Part shown: positions 7,529 through 10,778 of the stretch, in pieces
Numbering within the stretch: the stretch's first letter is position 1
How the letters are laid out: every line of letters starts with the position of its first letter
Origin: Flavobacteriales bacterium
GTDB taxonomy: Bacteria; Bacteroidota; Bacteroidia; Flavobacteriales; BACL11
Reading direction: 5' to 3'
Assembly: GCA_002697505.1 (NCBI GenBank)
Contig: NZWA01000012.1
Coordinates: forward strand, 1 to 10,778
DNA length: 10,778 bases
Position numbers and translations under genes: made by a program
The notes under the pieces: generated by a model
Database searches by the model: none
The model's input: the letters and a program-made list of their open reading frames with translations, nothing else
Told to the model about the DNA's origin: nothing

Positions 7529-10500
7529 CTAAGCTTCTTTATTTAAGAGTTTTATGATCTTGTTAGTTTCATATTCTAAATTATTGTAAAAATTTGATAG
7601 CCATAGTCTGTAATAATTATAATTTGATTTTTTAGCAATATGACAACGATCCATATCAAAAATATAGTCTTCATAACTATTATAAGCTACTTTACCATTA
7701 ATATCAATAAGTAATTTCACAGAATTCCTTTTCTTTAAGGCTATCTCATATTCATAACCACCTACTTTAAAATAATTTTCACAAATAATTTTTTCACCTA
7801 TTATATTAGATAGATTATTGACAAAATAAGTTGAAAACAATTTTAGTGACTTTGAATTAAGTTCTCTTTTATATTTATTATGATATTTTTTTTGACTTAC
7901 AATATCTAAAACTTCTGAGATTTTTTCAGTTTGATTATCGCTAATTGCTTTAGCATAGTAAAGATAAGCATAAAGAATACTTTTACCTCTATTTCCATTT
8001 TTTTCGATTAAGGGTTTGAAATTTGAAAAAATATTTTCAGGAATAGATGAAAACACTATCTTTTTTTCTATTGCTCGAGTTATTAATACATTTAATAATT
8101 TGTGACCTCTTTTTTTTGTATTTATTGGACCAAGTAATTCCTTAAATCTATCTTTATTGTCTAAACCATAGGTGGTTCCTATGATTATGATTTCCCTTTC
8201 TTCTCCTTGAATATTTTCAATATTTTTCACAAAAAAACCATTTCTTTTAAGACTCTCTAGTTTTCTATAAAAAGAATGACTTGATTTAGAGCGTAATTCT
8301 AATTCATTAAGCACTTTATCTCTCTGCTTTAAACTAAAAGTTGCAATTCCTAAAGATTGAGTTTTTCTAATTTTTGTTTCGATATAATTAACTATCGAAT
8401 TTGCCTCATCTGTATTAACTTGATTTATAAATCTCCCTTTAATAGAGAAAAATTCAATTGGTTTATACTTTTTCAATGGAGGCTTTGGAATTAATCTCGA
8501 ATTATAAAAAGCGGCATTAGAAAAATTAATTAAATCGGGATGCTTTGATCTGTAATGAATATCTAAATATTGAGAATTATAGTCTTGAGAAATAGCAAAG
8601 TCTAAAAGTGATTTTGAGTTATTGTCATTAATATTCTTGAATGTTTCGGAACTTTTTAAATTTTCATTGAAATAATCCATTGGTGGAAGTTGATGTATAT
8701 CTCCAGAAACAATCGCTTTTTTACCTCTTAAAAGTGAAGTAAAGGTATCTTCTATCTTTAATTGACTTGATTCATCAAAAATGACATAATCAAAATATCC
8801 TTTTTCCATAGGAAATAAACTTGCACAACTTCCCGGATTAGTCATACAGACAGGAAAAAATGACTTAAATATTCCTGAATTATGATTTGAAATTTTGAAA
8901 AGTGGGTATTTCTTTCTCTTTGAAGTACTTTTTTTTGCGAAAAATTGTTCAATAGTTATTTTACTATATCGTTTAAATTTTGAAATCCCTTTTATTCTAT
9001 TGTCAATTAACTTTTTTACTGTTTTCTTTACTATAAAGCTATTAACATGATTAACATCTAATTCTATATCATGGTATCCTTTATCAAACCCATTAAAATC
9101 GAAATTATCGATAAAATTGTCACTAAGAATATGTGAATAATACCACTCAAAAAAGTCTGTTTTGAAGTTTGCTTCAAAACCTAATTTTTTTATTAAATAT
9201 TGTTCATTTTCATTTTTTTGTGTGTATAGAAGATGAAATGTTTTTAAGTTATTAAAGTCATTTTTAAATTCAAAAATTTCTTTTAAATATGAGTTTAGTA
9301 GAATTATTTTTTGTCTTAGATCAACAGCATTAATTTTATTTTCAATAGACTTATGAAAAAGATTATAATTCTTAATTTTATTAAGATAAAATCTATATTC
9401 ATTCTGAATAGCCCCTATTTCTTCATCTTTAGCTTCTGAATAATTCATGTATTTAAAGGCGAAATTACTTTTACCAATTAATGATAAATCCAATTTGTTT
9501 TTAAGATTATTTAGTTTTTCATGATATTCATGATATAGGGAACGAATTAATTTGTTAAACTCATTTTCATTTTTTTCAAAAATTTTCGGATTTAGTATTG
9601 TATATAAAGACTTGAAAGGATTGAAAGTTTCTTCAAACTCTTTAGTATAAAGATCAAATAGGTTTTTTAAATATTCATGCTCGTTAAACGTAAAATTGTA
9701 AAATTTTGAGTTTAGCTTTAATATGTCAGACAATTCCTTATATCTATTATTTCTAACATAAACCACCAAGTCAGAATAAGTTTTTTTGGTTCCAAGTAAA
9801 TCTTTGTTTAATCGTTTTTTTGTTTTATTTATTAGATTTACAATCTCATTAACTTTTTCAATTTTTTGTTTTACTATATCTTTTTCCCTTTTACTAAAAC
9901 GATTTTTTTCTTCACTTTCGCTCTTAAAAAGTTTTGATTCCGAATTAATATTTTCAATAATATTTCTTGCTTTATTTACAACTTTACGTCTATCTTTTCT
10001 TACCTCAGAGATTGGTATACAAAAATCTTGTAGATTTAATGATTCCATATTTTCATATAGAACATCCATAGCAGTCTTTTTTTCACAGACTACAAGACAA
10101 CTATATCCTTTACTTAAAAGATAAACGATAGATGCGGTAAGAGTTTTACTCTTTCCTGTCCCTGGTGGTCCATTAATTACTATATTTTTTTTTTGATTAA
10201 TAGATCGAATTACCCTTTGTTGGGAATGGTCTAATGCAACCCCTGTAAATAGAGTTTCATTATTATCTTTAGGGAAATCAAAATGGCAAGTAAGGTTCGT
10301 TTGTTCTAATTTTACATAATCAGAAATTAGAGATTCCTTAGAATTTGCATATAACCCAAATACTCCATTATTTATTAATCTAGTTTCGTGTGAATTATTG
10401 AATTTGGGTGAATTTTCATCAAACTGATCATATAAACTATTTGTAAATTCAGGGAATGAGTTATTAATTCCAAAAATTTTCAAAAGACTTTTAATTATAT

Positions 10501-10681
10501 TTTTTAAATTTTTTTGATTTTTGTTTTCATCTATTTTTAGCTTTTTAAACAATGGAATATATTCTTTTTTGATTAGTCTTATAAGTGATGGATTAATAAT
10601 TATTTCCTGATTTGATTTTCTTGAAATACTAATTGATCCAGATAGATTTTGAAATCCATAAATTTCAAAGTCCCAAATCAA
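7529..10681 (-). CDS. Superfamily-1 (Upf1-like) helicase with C-terminal Vsr/MTES_1575-like nuclease-fold domain; 5' part interrupted by an in-frame stop
   Basis: A 1050-residue ATP-dependent SF1 helicase (AAA_11/AAA_12 type). Visible motifs: Q-motif-like LDHSQQRVI 150-158, Walker A GPPGTGKS 171-178, motif Ia LVVCEKKTA near 196-204, Walker B IFDESSQL 634-641, motif III GDIHQLPP 660-667, motif IV LDIHYRS 706-712, motif V IQGEEREIIIIG near 824-835, motif VI LNVLITRA 863-870. Motifs Ia and II are separated by over 400 residues of charged, probably coiled-coil sequence. Residues about 955-1040 resemble the Vsr-like MTES_1575 nuclease domain (LLIDINGKVAYN, DMDR, YYRLWLSNF) but with changed acidic positions. 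Such helicase-nuclease fusions are frequent in anti-phage defence loci; a defence role is inference. The TTG at 10679-10681 is only the first possible start after an in-frame TAA; the frame continues coding-like upstream. The next in-frame ATG (residue 205) lies after Walker A, so no ATG start could give an active helicase. The gene may be a pseudogene. Confidence 0.8.
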   Translation of the reverse strand: MIWDFEIYGFQNLSGSISISRKSNQEIIINPSLIRLIKKEYIPLFKKLKIDENKNQKNLKNIIKSLLKIFGINNSFPEFTNSLYDQFDENSPKFNNSHETRLINNGVFGLYANSKESLISDYVKLEQTNLTCHFDFPKDNNETLFTGVALDHSQQRVIRSINQKKNIVINGPPGTGKSKTLTASIVYLLSKGYSCLVVCEKKTAMDVLYENMESLNLQDFCIPISEVRKDRRKVVNKARNIIENINSESKLFKSESEEKNRFSKREKDIVKQKIEKVNEIVNLINKTKKRLNKDLLGTKKTYSDLVVYVRNNRYKELSDILKLNSKFYNFTFNEHEYLKNLFDLYTKEFEETFNPFKSLYTILNPKIFEKNENEFNKLIRSLYHEYHEKLNNLKNKLDLSLIGKSNFAFKYMNYSEAKDEEIGAIQNEYRFYLNKIKNYNLFHKSIENKINAVDLRQKIILLNSYLKEIFEFKNDFNNLKTFHLLYTQKNENEQYLIKKLGFEANFKTDFFEWYYSHILSDNFIDNFDFNGFDKGYHDIELDVNHVNSFIVKKTVKKLIDNRIKGISKFKRYSKITIEQFFAKKSTSKRKKYPLFKISNHNSGIFKSFFPVCMTNPGSCASLFPMEKGYFDYVIFDESSQLKIEDTFTSLLRGKKAIVSGDIHQLPPMDYFNENLKSSETFKNINDNNSKSLLDFAISQDYNSQYLDIHYRSKHPDLINFSNAAFYNSRLIPKPPLKKYKPIEFFSIKGRFINQVNTDEANSIVNYIETKIRKTQSLGIATFSLKQRDKVLNELELRSKSSHSFYRKLESLKRNGFFVKNIENIQGEEREIIIIGTTYGLDNKDRFKELLGPINTKKRGHKLLNVLITRAIEKKIVFSSIPENIFSNFKPLIEKNGNRGKSILYAYLYYAKAISDNQTEKISEVLDIVSQKKYHNKYKRELNSKSLKLFSTYFVNNLSNIIGEKIICENYFKVGGYEYEIALKKRNSVKLLIDINGKVAYNSYEDYIFDMDRCHIAKKSNYNYYRLWLSNFYNNLEYETNKIIKLLNKEA

Positions 10682-10690
10682 AAGAGGAAC

Positions 10691-10778
10691 TTATAGGATC
10701 TTTTTATTTTTTTTTTCACAAATTTCAATTAAAGGATAGCCAAGTGCAAAGGGATTAATATTTAATTCGTTTTTTAGG
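10691..10778 (-). pseudogene. Upstream fragment of the same helicase gene, ending in an in-frame TAA
   Basis: Read on the minus strand, codons from 10777 down to 10694 are open and in the same frame as the helicase. They give 28 residues containing NPFALGYPLIEI and EKKNKKIL, then TAA at 10691-10693, then VPLLIWDFEI, the beginning of the helicase frame. In proteins of this helicase family the N-terminal region commonly runs as a hydrophobic 'lG-P-l' segment followed shortly by 'aPLllw..e' and an Asn-Pro 'lNp.L' element; here these pieces (GYPLIEI, VPLLIWDFEI, INPSLIRL) lie on the two sides of the stop in one frame. That makes a single nonsense change (for example from a tyrosine codon, TAT or TAC to TAA) the simplest reading. 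Alternatives are a base-call error, suppression of the stop, or a genuine restart at TTG with chance similarity upstream. The full 5' end lies outside the window. Confidence 0.7.

Noticed and set aside
7521..7536. Short inverted repeat AAGCT...AGCTT at the end of the helicase gene as a terminator
   Set aside because: The stem is only five pairs with a six-base loop, and no T-run follows on the minus strand; it also overlaps the last codons of the gene.
9786..10124. Plus-strand open frame of 112 codons, rich in Phe/Leu/Ser and resembling membrane segments
   Set aside because: It is antisense to the Lys/Glu-rich coiled-coil segment of the helicase; the hydrophobic look is the expected complement of Lys/Glu codons (AAA/GAA read as TTT/TTC).
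10707..10716. Run of ten T (ten A on the coding strand) as the cause of the helicase interruption by frameshift
   Set aside because: The coding-like sequence on both sides of the stop is in the same frame, so slippage at this run would not explain the TAA; it remains only a spot where sequencing errors are likely.

Overview
The window looks like a low-GC Bacteroidota chromosome, possibly a marine or Cytophagales-like lineage. The pointers are strong A/T bias in all genes, no Shine-Dalgarno-like sequence before the starts, a large SusC-era-style TonB-dependent outer-membrane receptor, and contractile-injection-system genes of the type common in this phylum. No genus can be assigned from the sequence alone. 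Coding density is very high: four large genes fill the window, and the only gaps are 6, 6 and 73 bases.

Left part (plus strand, positions 1-4566): the 3' end of an extracellular contractile injection system (eCIS, Afp/PVC/MAC-like; the subcellular type called T6SSiii has the same core genes). The first gene is the tape-measure protein, which is cut by the left window edge. Six bases later comes the eCIS AAA+ ATPase (Afp15/PVC15-like). The two are almost certainly co-transcribed. The rest of the particle genes (sheath, tube, baseplate, spike, terminator, effectors) are not in the window and must lie upstream if the system is complete.

Middle (minus strand, 4573-7455): a full-length TonB-dependent receptor, convergent with the ATPase. 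It has a signal peptide, a cysteine-containing helical repeat region in place of the usual carboxypeptidase-regulatory-like domain, a plug and a beta-barrel. Its ligand is unknown.

Right part (minus strand, 7529-10778): a large superfamily-1 (Upf1-like) helicase with a C-terminal Vsr/MTES_1575-like nuclease-fold domain, an architecture often found in anti-phage or genome-defence genes. The reading frame continues upstream to the window edge but is broken by one in-frame TAA at 10691-10693. The recognisable N-terminal part of the protein lies on both sides of this stop. The gene is therefore either a nonsense-inactivated pseudogene, a sequencing error, or a case of readthrough or non-ATG restart.

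The most interesting points are the eCIS tail module ending abruptly against a convergent receptor gene, and the interrupted helicase-nuclease with altered acidic residues in its nuclease domain. I did not see RNA genes, CRISPR arrays, insertion sequences or attachment sites.
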